From Priestia koreensis (GTDB lineage: Bacteria > Bacillota > Bacilli > Bacillales > Bacillaceae_H): 64,000 nt of DNA. Below, piece after piece: positions 18,101 to 27,834 of the stretch (its first letter is position 1; each line of letters begins with the position of its first letter). The translations under genes were made by a program, and so were the position numbers. The DNA is taken from contig NZ_LILC01000013.1 of assembly GCF_001274935.1 (NCBI RefSeq), forward strand, positions 558,001 to 622,000. The letters are read 5' to 3'. Under the pieces are notes generated by a model. The model was given only the letters and a program-made list of their open reading frames with translations, was not told the DNA's origin and made no database searches.

Positions 18101-19195
18101 TTATTTTAAAGTTGATTCAAATTCTTTGTACTCATCGTCAGTTGCTGGTACTTTGATTTCGCCTTTAAGAATCTTTTGTTGGTACTCGTCTACTAATTTT
18201 AACGTTTCTTCAGTAAGATTGTCTTTTGTTGGGGCGATTCCAACGCCATCTTCTTCAAGACCGAATACTACTTCTTTACCACCAGGGAATTTCCCATCCA
18301 TTGCTTCTTGTGTTACTTCTTGAACCGCTACGTCTACACGTTTGATCATTGAAGTTAACGTTACGTTCTCAGGCATACCTTCTTCATGTTGGTCACGGTC
18401 AACACCGATTACCCATACATCTTGACCTTTTTTCTTACGGTTTTTCGCTTCAGTGAACACACCGTTTCCTGTACCACCAGCTGAATGATAAATAATATCA
18501 GCGCCTTGCTCGTACATTGTTGCTGCGATTGATGAACCTTTTTCTGGCGCATTGAAATCACCAGCGTATTGAACAATTATTTCTGCCTTAGGGTTAACTG
18601 ATTTTACACCCGCTTTAAATCCGCTTTCGAATTTTTTAATTAACGGAGAGTCTACTCCACCAATGAAGCCAATTTTGTTTGTTTTCGTCTGGTTTGCTGC
18701 AGCTACACCTACTAAGAAAGAACCAACGTTTTCTTTGAAAGTAATTGCCGCTACGTTATCTAATGTAACAGGATTTCCTTTTGCATCTGTTAAAATGCTG
18801 TCAACTAGCGCAAAGTTTGATTTCGGATTTTGCTCTGCTGCTTTTTGAATATCATCTTCCATTAAGAAGCCGATTCCGAATGTTAAATCATAATTTGCCT
18901 CTACAAATTTGCTTAAGTTTGGCTGATAGTCGTCAGCTTTTGTAGATTGAAGATATTTGTAGCCTGTGCCTTCTTCAAGACCATGCTTTTTACCAAATGC
19001 TTGTAAACCTTCCCAAGCGGATTGGTTAAATGATTTATCATCAACCCCACCTGTATCTGTAACCATACCTACTTTAAAGTTTGATTTTTTGCCGTCTCCG
19101 CCTGCTTTTTCAGCATTGTCAGAACCACAAGCACCCAAAATTGTTCCTGCCGCTAACACTAATGATAACGCTAAACCTGCTTTAACCTTTTTCAT
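18101..19195 (-). CDS. nupN: BMP-family substrate-binding lipoprotein (NupN-like)
   Basis: A 364-residue lipoprotein that delivers substrate to the NupOPQ importer. The N-terminus has a Lys-rich start and a hydrophobic stretch, then the lipobox ILGAC with the lipidated Cys at residue 23. The mature part shows the BMP/PnrA family marks: [20 protein letters not shown] near 43 and [19 protein letters not shown] near 173. This family includes purine nucleoside receptors, so nucleosides are the likely ligand, by family inference. The start follows GGGGGTC. A cre-like site and a hairpin precede it. Confidence 0.9.
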   Translation of the reverse strand: MKKVKAGLALSLVLAAGTILGACGSDNAEKAGGDGKKSNFKVGMVTDTGGVDDKSFNQSAWEGLQAFGKKHGLEEGTGYKYLQSTKADDYQPNLSKFVEANYDLTFGIGFLMEDDIQKAAEQNPKSNFALVDSILTDAKGNPVTLDNVAAITFKENVGSFLVGVAAANQTKTNKIGFIGGVDSPLIKKFESGFKAGVKSVNPKAEIIVQYAGDFNAPEKGSSIAATMYEQGADIIYHSAGGTGNGVFTEAKNRKKKGQDVWVIGVDRDQHEEGMPENVTLTSMIKRVDVAVQEVTQEAMDGKFPGGKEVVFGLEEDGVGIAPTKDNLTEETLKLVDEYQQKILKGEIKVPATDDEYKEFESTLK

Positions 19196-19238
19196 TGATA
19201 AATGACCCCCAATTTTTTTCTAAGAATGATGGATATGC

Positions 19239-19270
19239 TAAAAAAAGTAACCTATTTATTACCTTTTTTT
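19239..19270 (-). terminator. Possible terminator between the GntR gene and nupN
   Basis: The minus strand reads AAAAAAAGGTAA, TAAATA, GGTTACTTTTTTT, a hairpin with one bulge built mostly of A-T pairs, followed by T residues. It lies in the nupN leader, so it could end the GntR transcript or attenuate nupN. The stem is weak. Confidence 0.4.
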
Positions 19271-19283
19271 ACATTCACCTCCT

Positions 19284-19297
19284 CAAAAGCGTTTCCA
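19284..19297 (-). promoter_or_regulatory. Candidate cre (CcpA) site upstream of nupN
   Basis: The minus strand TGGAAACGCTTTTG resembles the Bacillus catabolite-responsive element (TGWAARCGYTWNCW), with mismatches at the third base and the 3' end. It lies about 90 bases before nupN. The assignment rests on pattern similarity only. Confidence 0.35.
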
Positions 19298-19336
19298 AAA
19301 CCAATAAAAAATTTTCTGAAAATTTAACGCAAACTA

Positions 19337-20062
19337 TTAAGTTCTTTTTCTCAAAACGTGGAAGCTGAATTGATCCGCTTTAAAATAGTTCAATGAATAA
19401 AGAATAGGATCGTCTTGTACGTCGTAGTGCATTTGTTTTAGTGTCAAAAGTGCTGTTTCTGGGTTGCACTCTAGGACTGGTGACACTTTTTCATGATAAC
19501 CGATCGGCTCTATATGAGCAATCGCATATGAGATTTTTTTCCCAGCCTGCAAGTTTAATACGTCTAGTAATGATTCTAATTCACCAGAAAAATAGTTTGG
19601 TAGATATTTCCTCGGTACTCGGTCTACGCAGTACACAACGGGCTGTCCATCCGCAGTACGAACGCGCTCAATCATTAAAATTAAATCGCCTTCCTCACAT
19701 TGAAATCGCTCTCTATCCTCTTCCGTTGCTTCTTGAATTTGAGTGGATAAAAAGATTGTTCCCGGCTTCATTCCTGCTTGCTTAATCATATCTGTGACAC
19801 TGCTTAGCTGTTCAATTCCCGAACTGAACGTCGGTCTACTGTTAATAAATGTACCGACTCCGTGTCGTCTAATAATTACATTCTCTTCTTCAAGAATTCG
19901 AAGAGCCTCACGCAACGTTGCGCGACTGACACCTAGTTGTTTCGATAAATCAAACTCAGATGGAAGACGCTCTTTTTCTTTGTAGACACCTTCTGCAATC
20001 TTCTGCTTAATGTTATCGATTACTTGCAAATACAGATGTCGACTATCTACTTTTATAGACAT
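19337..20062 (-). CDS. ymfC: GntR-family (HutC subfamily) transcriptional regulator, YmfC-like
   Basis: A 241-residue repressor-type protein. Residues 1-70 form a winged helix-turn-helix ([20 protein letters not shown] near 35-54). Residues about 85-235 form a UTRA effector-binding domain with [16 protein letters not shown] near 140. B. subtilis has the related ymfC next to spoIIIE. The ATG at 20062 was chosen for its GGGGGA site; the longer start at 20080 would bury that site. It probably controls itself and the adjacent importer. A 16-base palindrome directly upstream is the natural operator candidate. Confidence 0.85.
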   Translation of the reverse strand: MSIKVDSRHLYLQVIDNIKQKIAEGVYKEKERLPSEFDLSKQLGVSRATLREALRILEEENVIIRRHGVGTFINSRPTFSSGIEQLSSVTDMIKQAGMKPGTIFLSTQIQEATEEDRERFQCEEGDLILMIERVRTADGQPVVYCVDRVPRKYLPNYFSGELESLLDVLNLQAGKKISYAIAHIEPIGYHEKVSPVLECNPETALLTLKQMHYDVQDDPILYSLNYFKADQFSFHVLRKRT

Positions 20063-20090
20063 ATCGGTTCCCCCATACAAAAATATCTGT

Positions 20091-20106
20091 CATCAGACAT
20101 CTGATG
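20091..20106. promoter_or_regulatory. Candidate GntR operator palindrome
   Basis: CATCAGACATCTGATG is a 7-2-7 perfect inverted repeat lying 29 bases upstream of the GntR start codon. A GntR dimer binding here would block its own transcription or early elongation. It does not follow the usual HutC half-site (GTxTAxAC), so assignment is by position and symmetry. Confidence 0.45.
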
Positions 20107-20525
20107 TTTTACGCCTATCATAACCGAAAATAATATATCATTTTTCGACAAATAAATAAATAGGTTATATTAATTTTATTAAAAAACTTTTAAAAATTTA
20201 TTAATTTTCTAATAAAGTGCTACAATAACCGAACTTTACATTATATTTGTATATCTTTAATCCATTTTACCTAGTTAATTTCTTCTATCTCTATATAGAA
20301 AAAATTAGTAGCTATTTTATTTCCTTTATTTATTTGTACTCTTTTCCATAGCCTATTTTGCACTATCTGTAGCTAGAAATCCTCCACTTTAAAAAGAAGA
20401 TAAATCTTGTCGGTTTCCTTTATTTTCATTTCTTTTTTCATCGGTTTTAAAACGTAAACGATTACTATTACTATTTACTCACAAACATTTTAATATTTAT
20501 TCCTTAATATGCATGTCCAATCGAT
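20107..20525. other. AT-rich intergenic stretch without a gene
   Basis: About 420 very AT-rich bases between the GntR gene and the spoIIIE terminator. I see no open frame with a ribosome site. There are several possible -10 sequences but no convincing promoter, and no repeat. The transcription start of the GntR gene must lie near its lower end. Confidence 0.5.
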
Positions 20526-20563
20526 AAAAAAAGAAGAATGAATGGAATTCACTCTTCTTTTTT
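20526..20563 (-). terminator. Terminator of spoIIIE
   Basis: AAAAAAGAAGAGTGAA pairs with a near-identical complement around a short loop and ends in TTTTTTT on the minus strand, 15 bases after the stop codon. Its symmetry would also allow activity on the plus strand. Confidence 0.85.
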
Positions 20564-20577
20564 GTATATTCTCTGTA

Positions 20578-22965
20578 TTATGAGCCTACTTCTTCATTTC
20601 CGTATTGTGAGATGAGAACAGCTCGTGGTTTGCTTCCTTCATATGGTCCTACGACACCGCGTTGCTCCATTGCATCAATCAATCGCGCTGCACGGTTGTA
20701 GCCCACGCGGAATCGACGTTGAATCATCGAGACAGAAGCCGTCTGCATTTCAACGACAAGCTGCACAGCTTCGTCGTATAAATCATCATCAAAGTCATCT
20801 GTTTGCTCAGGCTCATCGCTTGGAATCATGCTTTCCTGATATTGAGCCTTTTGTTGCGAGATAACGAAATCTACTACGGTTTCTACTTCATCATCTGACA
20901 AGAATGCACCTTGAACACGTACAGGCTTTGATGCCCCTACAGGCATAAAGAGCATGTCCCCACGGCCGAGTAGCTTCTCTGCTCCCCCCATATCCAAAAT
21001 GGTTCTTGAATCGGTTTGGGACGATACGCTAAACGCGATACGTGAAGGGATATTCGCTTTAATGACCCCAGTGATGACGTCAACAGACGGACGCTGCGTG
21101 GCAATGATTAAATGAATGCCAGCTGCACGAGCCATCTGCGCTAATCGTGTGATCGCATCTTCTACGTCTGATGAAGCGACCATCATCAAATCAGCAAGCT
21201 CATCAACAATCACCACAATGTAAGGCAAGTGCGGCTGCTTTGCTTCTTCTTCTTCATTATGTCGCGTTACGTATTCATTGTAACCTTCAATATTTCTTGT
21301 GCCCGTATGAGAGAATAACTCATAGCGGCGCTCCATTTCACTTACTACTTTTTTCAATGCCTGTGATGCTTTTTTCGGATCCGTTACAACGGGAGCGAGT
21401 AAATGAGGAATTCCATTATACACGTTCAGCTCAACCATTTTAGGGTCGATCATCATCAGCTTTACTTCGTGAGGCTTTGCACGCATTAAAATACTGACGA
21501 TAATTCCGTTGATACAAACACTTTTCCCACTACCCGTTGCTCCTGCAACGAGAAGATGGGGCATTTTATTCAGTTCGGCTAGAACCGCCTCACCAGAAAT
21601 ATCACGACCTAATCCAACTAAAAGTTTTGAGTCTGGTCGTTTATTTTGCTTTGTCTCAAGCACCTCACGGATTGATACCATTGCAACCTCTTCGTTCGGT
21701 ACTTCGATTCCAACAGCTGATTTCCCAGGAATTGGCGCTTCAATTCGAATATCTTTTGCTGCAAGTGCTAGCGCCAAATCATCGCTTAAGTTCACGATTT
21801 TACTTACCTTCACTCCGACATCCGGATGCACTTCATACTTCGTAACGGCTGGACCGAGATGAACTTTCTCCACTGTTGCTTTTACGCCAAAGCTTTGAAA
21901 CGTTTTTTCCAGTTTTTCAGCGTTTGCATAAATATTTTTATGCTCTTTCGCCTGGTTACTTTTCTTCGGTACAGCAAGAAGCGTGACAGGAGGAAGCTCA
22001 TAAGATGTATTTTCCTGCTCAACAAAATTCATAATCGGTGCCGGCTTCTCTTCTATCTCTGCCTTTTCCTTAGGTGTAGCTGAAGCTTTCACAGGCGGTT
22101 CCACTTTTAGCACTGGAGGAGTAGCCGAAATCGCCGCGTCTTCCTCCTCTTGATCAAAGTGTGCAATAATTTGTGGTCCCCCTGCTGTTCGTGGTGTTGG
22201 TATCGGCGCTGGTGCCTCTTGCTGCTCATTAGTTTCCTCTTCCTGTGGAGGCTCCACATTTTTCACCTTTTTACGCTTTGGACGTGGTGTTCGTGCTTGT
22301 TTTGGCTGACTCTTCTTTTCATTCAGCCAATCCTTCATATCCTCAATGCCTTCTTGCACCTCATTTACGATAAAGGAACCAATTGGCTTAATGATACGAA
22401 ACAAGGTTTCTTGCAACGAACGACCTGTAATTAAAATAATTCCCACAATGATTAAAATAGAGGCCATTAATTCCGTTCCAAGCTGATCAAATAAGTAATA
22501 AGAAGCGGCAAACATCACTGCACCAATCATCCCACCACCGAGATCGCTGCCTGTCGCCTTGCCTTGTGCCTCAAGCCAAAATAAATCCCACGTATTCATA
22601 ATGACGGATGGATCTTGAAACATTCCGTCTCGTGATAAATTTTGAAATAAGGTCACATGACTAAATAACAGGATGGCGAGTATAACAATATAAATACCAA
22701 TTAACGGTCTTGAGACAAAACTTGGACGCTGTCTCTTCCAGATAATATACACAGCAACAATTAATAAGCCAATGAGGTTGAGCATGTACCATTCACCTGT
22801 AAAAAATCGGATAAACAGCACAAGCGTTTCACCTACTACTCCAAGCTCAGCCATTCCAATACATGCAAGTGCAAATAGAAACAGCCCAATTAATTCATAC
22901 TGTAAAATTTTCTTCCATTCTTCTTTCTTTGCTTCACTTCGTTTTCGTTGTTTTTTCTTAGCCAT
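20578..22965 (-). CDS. spoIIIE: DNA translocase SpoIIIE
   Basis: SpoIIIE pumps the chromosome into the forespore at the septum. The 795-residue protein has four hydrophobic segments in residues about 20-190, a Pro/Glu-rich linker (about 230-330) and a FtsK-type motor. Walker A GATGSGKS is near residue 476 and Walker [13 protein letters not shown] follows near 590. The C-terminal winged-helix gamma domain ([20 protein letters not shown], near 740) reads chromosome orientation sequences. ATG 22965 follows GGAGTG and gives [11 protein letters not shown]; the upstream extension to 23112 lacks a site. Length matches B. subtilis. Confidence 0.97.
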   Translation of the reverse strand: MAKKKQRKRSEAKKEEWKKILQYELIGLFLFALACIGMAELGVVGETLVLFIRFFTGEWYMLNLIGLLIVAVYIIWKRQRPSFVSRPLIGIYIVILAILLFSHVTLFQNLSRDGMFQDPSVIMNTWDLFWLEAQGKATGSDLGGGMIGAVMFAASYYLFDQLGTELMASILIIVGIILITGRSLQETLFRIIKPIGSFIVNEVQEGIEDMKDWLNEKKSQPKQARTPRPKRKKVKNVEPPQEEETNEQQEAPAPIPTPRTAGGPQIIAHFDQEEEDAAISATPPVLKVEPPVKASATPKEKAEIEEKPAPIMNFVEQENTSYELPPVTLLAVPKKSNQAKEHKNIYANAEKLEKTFQSFGVKATVEKVHLGPAVTKYEVHPDVGVKVSKIVNLSDDLALALAAKDIRIEAPIPGKSAVGIEVPNEEVAMVSIREVLETKQNKRPDSKLLVGLGRDISGEAVLAELNKMPHLLVAGATGSGKSVCINGIIVSILMRAKPHEVKLMMIDPKMVELNVYNGIPHLLAPVVTDPKKASQALKKVVSEMERRYELFSHTGTRNIEGYNEYVTRHNEEEEAKQPHLPYIVVIVDELADLMMVASSDVEDAITRLAQMARAAGIHLIIATQRPSVDVITGVIKANIPSRIAFSVSSQTDSRTILDMGGAEKLLGRGDMLFMPVGASKPVRVQGAFLSDDEVETVVDFVISQQKAQYQESMIPSDEPEQTDDFDDDLYDEAVQLVVEMQTASVSMIQRRFRVGYNRAARLIDAMEQRGVVGPYEGSKPRAVLISQYGNEEVGS

Positions 22966-23171
22966 TCTTTCACTCCAATCACCCGACACAGATTGCGCTG
23001 TAAAAATGATCCTATACAAAAAGTACACCATTTCTTTGCAATCCCCTGCTTGTTCCCTTAAAAACTTCAAAAAGACACCTCTCCATTGTCTTTTATGATC
23101 GTGCGTTCTCACGCCAATTAGACAAGGAGCGATGCCTCAAGAACACGTTCGACGTGCTTTCGATGTATCCT

Positions 23172-23180
23172 ATTATACCA
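23172..23180 (-). promoter_or_regulatory. Candidate extended -10 promoter of spoIIIE
   Basis: The minus strand has TGGTATAAT, an extended -10 with perfect TATAAT, about 210 bases upstream of the spoIIIE start. No good -35 is visible. The region between it and the start codon shows no terminator. Confidence 0.45.
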
Positions 23181-23222
23181 TATTCTCTTTCAGTTTCTAT
23201 GATATGCTAATGAATTTAAGCC

Positions 23223-23429
23223 TTACATCACCGTTTCGCCAGGCTGATAGCGACTATCTAGGTAATCTTGTGGATTTGTGCTTAGCATACGGACAATCTG
23301 ATGTTGTCCATTCTCATTTTGCGTAACGACAAACGGAATTCCGTTGTATTCTACAACCTTTTGTTCTGCCTCCGTAACTGATTCAGTCGGAAAAATCAGC
23401 TCTTGCGGCATCATTGTGTATAAAATCAT
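23223..23429 (-). CDS. ylzJ: YlzJ-like small protein
   Basis: A 68-residue protein of unknown function that matches the YlzJ family by its opening [14 protein letters not shown] and its position between tepA and spoIIIE, as in B. subtilis. The start overlaps the tepA stop (ATGA), so it is translated with tepA. No membrane segment or metal motif is visible. It has a YNGIPFVV beta-strand-like core and an acidic character. Confidence 0.85.
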   Translation of the reverse strand: MILYTMMPQELIFPTESVTEAEQKVVEYNGIPFVVTQNENGQHQIVRMLSTNPQDYLDSRYQPGETVM

Positions 23430-24178
23430 TGAAGAAGATGCTCCTCATTGGACTGATCTTCGTGACCAATCAACTCATTTAGCTTACGAAGAGCTTGCCC
23501 GATTCCGCCTACTTCATCAATTAAGCCGTACTCTACCGCGTCTGCTCCGACCACATTTGTACCGATATCACGCGTTAAATTTCCTTTTGAAAGCATCAGC
23601 TCTTTAAATTTTTCTTCCTGAATATTTGAATGCTTCGTTACAAAATTAATGACGCGCTCTTGCATTTTATCAAGATATTCAAAGCTTTGCGGTACCCCGA
23701 TAACAAGACCCGTTAGTCGTACCGGATGAATTGTCATCGTAGCCGTTTCCGCGATAAACGAATAATCCGTTGATACAGCAATAGGAACCCCAATGGAATG
23801 CCCACCACCTAGTACGATCGATACGGACGGTTTGGAGAGAGACGCAATCATTTCTGAAATCGCAAGGCCTGCCTCAACGTCTCCACCGACTGTATTGAGA
23901 ATAATTAAAAGACCTTCAATATTTGGGTTTTGTTCAATTGCTACGATTTGTGGAATAACGTGCTCATACTTTGTCGTTTTATTTTGTGGTGGAAGCTGCA
24001 TATGCCCTTCAATTTGACCGACGATTGTTAGACAGTGAATCTTCGTATCTGGCGTCATCTGAGCAACATTTGTTTGACCAAGCTGTTGGATTTTATTTAC
24101 TAGATCTGATTTATTTTGCTTTTGTTCGTCTTGTTGAGGAGCTGCTTCTGCAGACTGGTATTGATTTTCATTTGTCAA
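23426..24178 (-). CDS. tepA: ClpP-class serine protease-like protein TepA
   Basis: TepA is a soluble ClpP-fold protein reported to affect protein translocation and spore protein degradation in B. subtilis. The 250-residue protein has a Gln-rich N-terminus (1-35) and the ClpP fold. [20 protein letters not shown] is near residue 83 and the catalytic Ser lies in [11 protein letters not shown] near 126. The TTG at 24178 is the likely start: it follows AAGGAGCGGGAGCGCA, and no in-frame ATG lies near. It forms an operon with ylzJ. Confidence 0.92.
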   Translation of the reverse strand: MTNENQYQSAEAAPQQDEQKQNKSDLVNKIQQLGQTNVAQMTPDTKIHCLTIVGQIEGHMQLPPQNKTTKYEHVIPQIVAIEQNPNIEGLLIILNTVGGDVEAGLAISEMIASLSKPSVSIVLGGGHSIGVPIAVSTDYSFIAETATMTIHPVRLTGLVIGVPQSFEYLDKMQERVINFVTKHSNIQEEKFKELMLSKGNLTRDIGTNVVGADAVEYGLIDEVGGIGQALRKLNELIGHEDQSNEEHLLQ

Positions 24179-24275
24179 TGCGCTCCCGCTCCTTTCGATA
24201 GTGGAATATTGTTAGTATGAGCGCTCTGTTCATTTTCATGCTTACTTTCCTTTTTTAACTTCATTCTTCTCTCAC

Positions 24276-24324
24276 AAAAAAAAGAACGGATTAGAACCTG
24301 TGAGGGCACTAATCCATCCTTTTG
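24276..24324 (-). terminator. Terminator of rnjB
   Basis: The minus strand shows AAAAGGATGGATTAG, a 17-base loop, CTAATCCGTTCTTTTTTTT. The stem pairs with two wobbles and ends in eight T residues, 36 bases after the rnjB stop. Confidence 0.88.
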
Positions 24325-24359
24325 CTTTTCTACGACTATTTGACTTTGAGCTGTTGTGC

Positions 24360-26027
24360 TTATATTTCCATAATAATTGGTAAAATCATTGGGCGTCTCT
24401 TTGTTTTTTCATATAAAAATTGATTGAGGCTCTCTCTCATTCCTAATTTAAGGGAGGACCATTCGATTGTGCGTTCACGAATAGAGTCTACAAGCAGCTG
24501 CTCTACTCGTTCTGTAGCCTCACGTAATAGCTGCTCAGACTCTCGAACATATACGAACCCTCTTGAAATAATTTCAGGACCTGTCACAATTTTTCGATTT
24601 GCCTTGTCAATGGTAACGACTACAAGTAGAATTCCGTCCTGTGACAGAAGACGGCGATCACGTAACACGATGTTTCCTACGTCTCCTACGCCTAATCCAT
24701 CAATGAGCGTGTTTCCAGATGGTACTTTTGTGGAAACAGACGGTGTTCCTTTTTTATAATCAATTACGTCCCCTTTATCAACGATAAAGATGCGGTCTTT
24801 TGATAGTCCTACTTCTGCTGCGAGCTTTGCATGAGCCATTTGCATGCGATATTCGCCCTGAATCGGTATAAAATAGGTCGGTTTCATAAGATTAAGCATG
24901 AACTTTAGCTCTTCTTGACTTCCGTTTCCTGATACCGTCACAGGCTGGCGGCCATATATTACTTTTGCTCCCGTACGGAACAATTGATCAATAATTTTCG
25001 AGAAAGGTAGCTCATTTCGTGGTGCAGAAACGACTGAAATAATAATCGTATCTGTTTGCTTTACTCCAACAAATTTATCATTTTGACGTAGCATACGAAC
25101 GAATGGTAGAAGTGGTTCCTGATGCGTTCCTGCTGTCAAAACGACAATCTCTGAATCGCTATATTTGCTCATCTCCTGAGGAGAAACAAACAGTTCCTCT
25201 GGCACAGACAACTGGTCGAGGTCACTTGCTATGTCAACCATGCGCTGAAGCGTACGACCTAACACGACTACTTTCCGATTTGTTTCTATGGCTGCGTCAA
25301 TTACCTGCTGAATTCGGTACATGTGAGTGAGAGTTGTAGCAACAATTACTCGCTGTTTTGCTTGACGGAATGATTTCATCATCTCATTTGCTACAGAAGC
25401 TTCAGAGGCCGTATAACCTGGTCGCTCAGCATTCGTGCTATCTGATAATAAAAACAGTACGCCATCTTCTCCAAGCGCTGCCATCTTCCCAATATCGGCA
25501 CGCTGATTGCCAACAGGTGTTTGATCAAATTTAAAATCTCCTGTATGGACGATTGCCCCTTCCGACGTGTGAAATGCGATCCCAATTGAGCCTGGAATGC
25601 TATGGCTTGTGGAGAAGAATGTAACGTTTGTTCGCTCGTGGCGAATCGTTTTATCCGTATCAATGACATATAATAATTGCTTTTTGTTCACGCCAACTTC
25701 TGAGAGCTTTTCTTTCGCTAACGCAATCGTGAATTTTGTTCCGTAAACTGGCGCATCTAGCTTACGCAAAATAAATGGTAAACCGCCGATATTTTCATCG
25801 TGCCCGTGAGTAAGGAAGATCGCTCTCACTCGATGCTTGTTTTCTAGTAAGTATGAAACGTCTGGAATGACGACATCAATACCGAACATTCCCGTTTCTG
25901 GAGACATAAGACCTGCGTCTACTACATAGATATCGTCATCCAATTCTACTACATACATGTTTTTGCCTATTTCTCCTACTCCTCCTAGAGCGAAGATTTT
26001 GATATTTTCTGTCTTTTTCATATTCAA
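24360..26027 (-). CDS. rnjB: Ribonuclease J2
   Basis: RNase J2 is a beta-CASP metallo-beta-lactamase ribonuclease that partners RNase J1 in mRNA decay. The 555-residue protein starts with IFALGGVGEIGKNMYVVE. It has the metal motif THGHDENIGG at residues 73-82, where RNase J1-type enzymes have HxHxDH: the last Asp-His is Glu-Asn here. SHSIPGSIGIAFHTSEG near 145 and the C-terminal RGFVYVRES follow the family. The chosen TTG at 26027 is preceded by AGGAGGAACTAGG. The motif change fits the weaker activity reported for J2. Confidence 0.95.
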   Translation of the reverse strand: MNMKKTENIKIFALGGVGEIGKNMYVVELDDDIYVVDAGLMSPETGMFGIDVVIPDVSYLLENKHRVRAIFLTHGHDENIGGLPFILRKLDAPVYGTKFTIALAKEKLSEVGVNKKQLLYVIDTDKTIRHERTNVTFFSTSHSIPGSIGIAFHTSEGAIVHTGDFKFDQTPVGNQRADIGKMAALGEDGVLFLLSDSTNAERPGYTASEASVANEMMKSFRQAKQRVIVATTLTHMYRIQQVIDAAIETNRKVVVLGRTLQRMVDIASDLDQLSVPEELFVSPQEMSKYSDSEIVVLTAGTHQEPLLPFVRMLRQNDKFVGVKQTDTIIISVVSAPRNELPFSKIIDQLFRTGAKVIYGRQPVTVSGNGSQEELKFMLNLMKPTYFIPIQGEYRMQMAHAKLAAEVGLSKDRIFIVDKGDVIDYKKGTPSVSTKVPSGNTLIDGLGVGDVGNIVLRDRRLLSQDGILLVVVTIDKANRKIVTGPEIISRGFVYVRESEQLLREATERVEQLLVDSIRERTIEWSSLKLGMRESLNQFLYEKTKRRPMILPIIMEI

Positions 26028-26075
26028 CCTAGTTCCTCCTACATCATATAAAGCCGCTCAAAGTCACTTACTAGT

Positions 26076-26105
26076 ATTATAACTGATGTAGAAAATGCTG
26101 TACAA
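26076..26105 (-). promoter_or_regulatory. Sigma-A promoter of rnjB
   Basis: The minus strand has -35 TTGTAC (26100-26105) and a perfect -10 TATAAT (26076-26081) separated by 18 bases, about 45 bases before the rnjB start. Confidence 0.75.
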
Positions 26106-26218
26106 TGATTTTCCTTGACTGGAAACCATTTTTCAACAGAATAACGTGCGAACAATTCTTTTTAGGTCATCCTCTTGTTATACGTAAAATACTTCTTTCA
26201 AGTTTTCCTGCTCTCTCT

Positions 26219-26830
26219 TTAGCGGCTATTTTCTAAGTTTTTAGCCGTTTCACTCGTTTGTACTTTCTTTTCACTTTCTAACGTTCCAAACAAAACATCC
26301 ATAAACGGATTTGATACGCCAAACCAATAATTTTCATTTTTGTAGTGATGAAGAATGTGGGTTTTTTTTAGCCACTTACCTAGACGAGTCTTTGGTTTAA
26401 GAGGACGATGAGCAACATAATGTTTCCATTCATACGCCAAAAGCATTGCGATTAGCCCCGTTCCAAATGCGATCGTTGATGTGAAGCTCCCAACCCCTAC
26501 ATAATAAATGCTGCTTAAGATCGCAAAGTTTGGAATGCTGTACCAAATAGGCAAAAAGAGCAGGTGCAAATCATTTGGATTTGTATGATGGTCATAATGT
26601 AAGCGCTTTAATATATTTAGAAAAAAAGGATTTTTCGGTGCTTTTAAATGAAACAGAAATCGGTGCGTGAAATATTCACTGAACATAAATACAATTAGTC
26701 CGATACTAACATGCAACAACAGCCACCATGTAATTCCCTGTACGCTTAAAAATACAACACCTGATACCAAACATAAAATCAAAACGGAAATATCAAAAAA
26801 CAAAAAGAAATCGGTATACAGCTTTTTCAT
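26219..26830 (-). CDS. Fatty acid hydroxylase / sterol desaturase superfamily membrane protein
   Basis: A 203-residue protein with about four hydrophobic segments and the histidine clusters of the di-iron fatty acid hydroxylase superfamily: EYFTHRFLFH near residue 52, LHYDHHTNP near 77, EWKHYVAHRP near 134 and THILHHYKNEN near 152. Such enzymes hydroxylate or desaturate lipids in the membrane using oxygen; the substrate cannot be told from the sequence. The ATG follows GGGAGG. The gene sits alone between rnjB and dapA, with the dapA terminator upstream of it, and is not part of this conserved block in B. subtilis. A carotenoid or sterol-like substrate is also possible. Confidence 0.75.
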   Translation of the reverse strand: MKKLYTDFFLFFDISVLILCLVSGVVFLSVQGITWWLLLHVSIGLIVFMFSEYFTHRFLFHLKAPKNPFFLNILKRLHYDHHTNPNDLHLLFLPIWYSIPNFAILSSIYYVGVGSFTSTIAFGTGLIAMLLAYEWKHYVAHRPLKPKTRLGKWLKKTHILHHYKNENYWFGVSNPFMDVLFGTLESEKKVQTSETAKNLENSR

Positions 26831-26905
26831 TTTTCCTCCCTCTTTCCTATCCCTTTTGATATTGTATATTCCCCTTCTTTCATCATTATCCTTTTCATAC
26901 AGAGA

Positions 26906-26934
26906 AAAATCCTATGCCGATGTGACATAGGATT
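26906..26934 (-). terminator. Terminator of dapA
   Basis: The minus strand reads AATCCTATG, loop TCACATCGG, CATAGGATTTTT, starting 7 bases after the dapA stop. It separates dapA from the hydroxylase gene. Confidence 0.85.
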
Positions 26935-26940
26935 CCTTTT

Positions 26941-27813
26941 TTATAACGTTTCAAGAAGTTGTACAAGCGTTGTACGCTCAGTTTCTGTTAAAGGAATTAA
27001 TGGAAGGCGCACAGGTCCTGTATCTAGTCCCTTTAATTGAAGAGCTGTCTTCACTGGGGTTGGACTCGGTGCTGCGAACATCCCCTTCATGACAGGTGCT
27101 AAGCGCTGATGCTGCTTCGCTGCTTGTGGATAATGGCCGCTTTCAAATAAGCGAACCATTTCCTGCATTTCGTTTCCAATTACGTGTGAGGCAACAGATA
27201 CAATTCCATTTGCTCCAATAGCTAAAGAAGGTAATGTTAAGCTGTCATCGCCGCTATATACAGCAAAATCATCCGGTGTATTGGCAATGAATTCAGTCAT
27301 TGTATCGAGATCTCCGCCTGCATCTTTAATTGCGACCACATTTGGAAGTTGTGACAAACGCACAACCGTCTCAACTGAAAGACTTACAATCGAACGCCCC
27401 GGCACATTATAAAGCATTACAGGGAGCTTTGTGCTTTCTGCGATCGTTTTGAAGTGAAGATACAAGCCCTCTTGGCTCGGCTTATTGTAATACGGTGCGA
27501 CAAGCATTACTGCATTTACACCAATTTCTTCTGCTTTCTTTGTCATCTCAATTGATGCACGCGTATTGTTGCTTCCTGTCCCCGCAATAACAGGAACACG
27601 TCCATCGACAACTTCTACCACATGGCGGAAAAGAGCAAGCTTTTCCTCATTTGTTAAAGTCGGTGATTCGCCAGTAGTCCCTGCTATAACAAGGGAATCA
27701 GAACCATTATCGATTAAGTAATTAATCAGTTCGGTCGTTTTGGCAAAATCAATGTTTTCTTTATTATCAAAAGGGGTGACCATTGCAGTTGCAACTTTCC
27801 CAAAATCAATCAT
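26941..27813 (-). CDS. dapA: 4-hydroxy-tetrahydrodipicolinate synthase
   Basis: DapA condenses pyruvate and aspartate semialdehyde, the first committed step to diaminopimelate, lysine and dipicolinate. The 290-residue TIM barrel shows GTTGESPTLTNEEK near residue 44, YNVPGRS with the catalytic Tyr near 135 and VVAIKDAGGD with the Schiff-base Lys near 160. It follows dapG by 21 bases and is the last gene of the asd-dapG-dapA block. Confidence 0.97.
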   Translation of the reverse strand: MIDFGKVATAMVTPFDNKENIDFAKTTELINYLIDNGSDSLVIAGTTGESPTLTNEEKLALFRHVVEVVDGRVPVIAGTGSNNTRASIEMTKKAEEIGVNAVMLVAPYYNKPSQEGLYLHFKTIAESTKLPVMLYNVPGRSIVSLSVETVVRLSQLPNVVAIKDAGGDLDTMTEFIANTPDDFAVYSGDDSLTLPSLAIGANGIVSVASHVIGNEMQEMVRLFESGHYPQAAKQHQRLAPVMKGMFAAPSPTPVKTALQLKGLDTGPVRLPLIPLTETERTTLVQLLETL

Positions 27814-27834
27814 GCTTTCACTCCTAATACTTGT

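Noticed and set aside
20107..20525. Small RNA or small gene in the AT-rich gap upstream of the GntR gene
   Set aside because: No promoter-terminator pair or open frame with a ribosome site could be supported.
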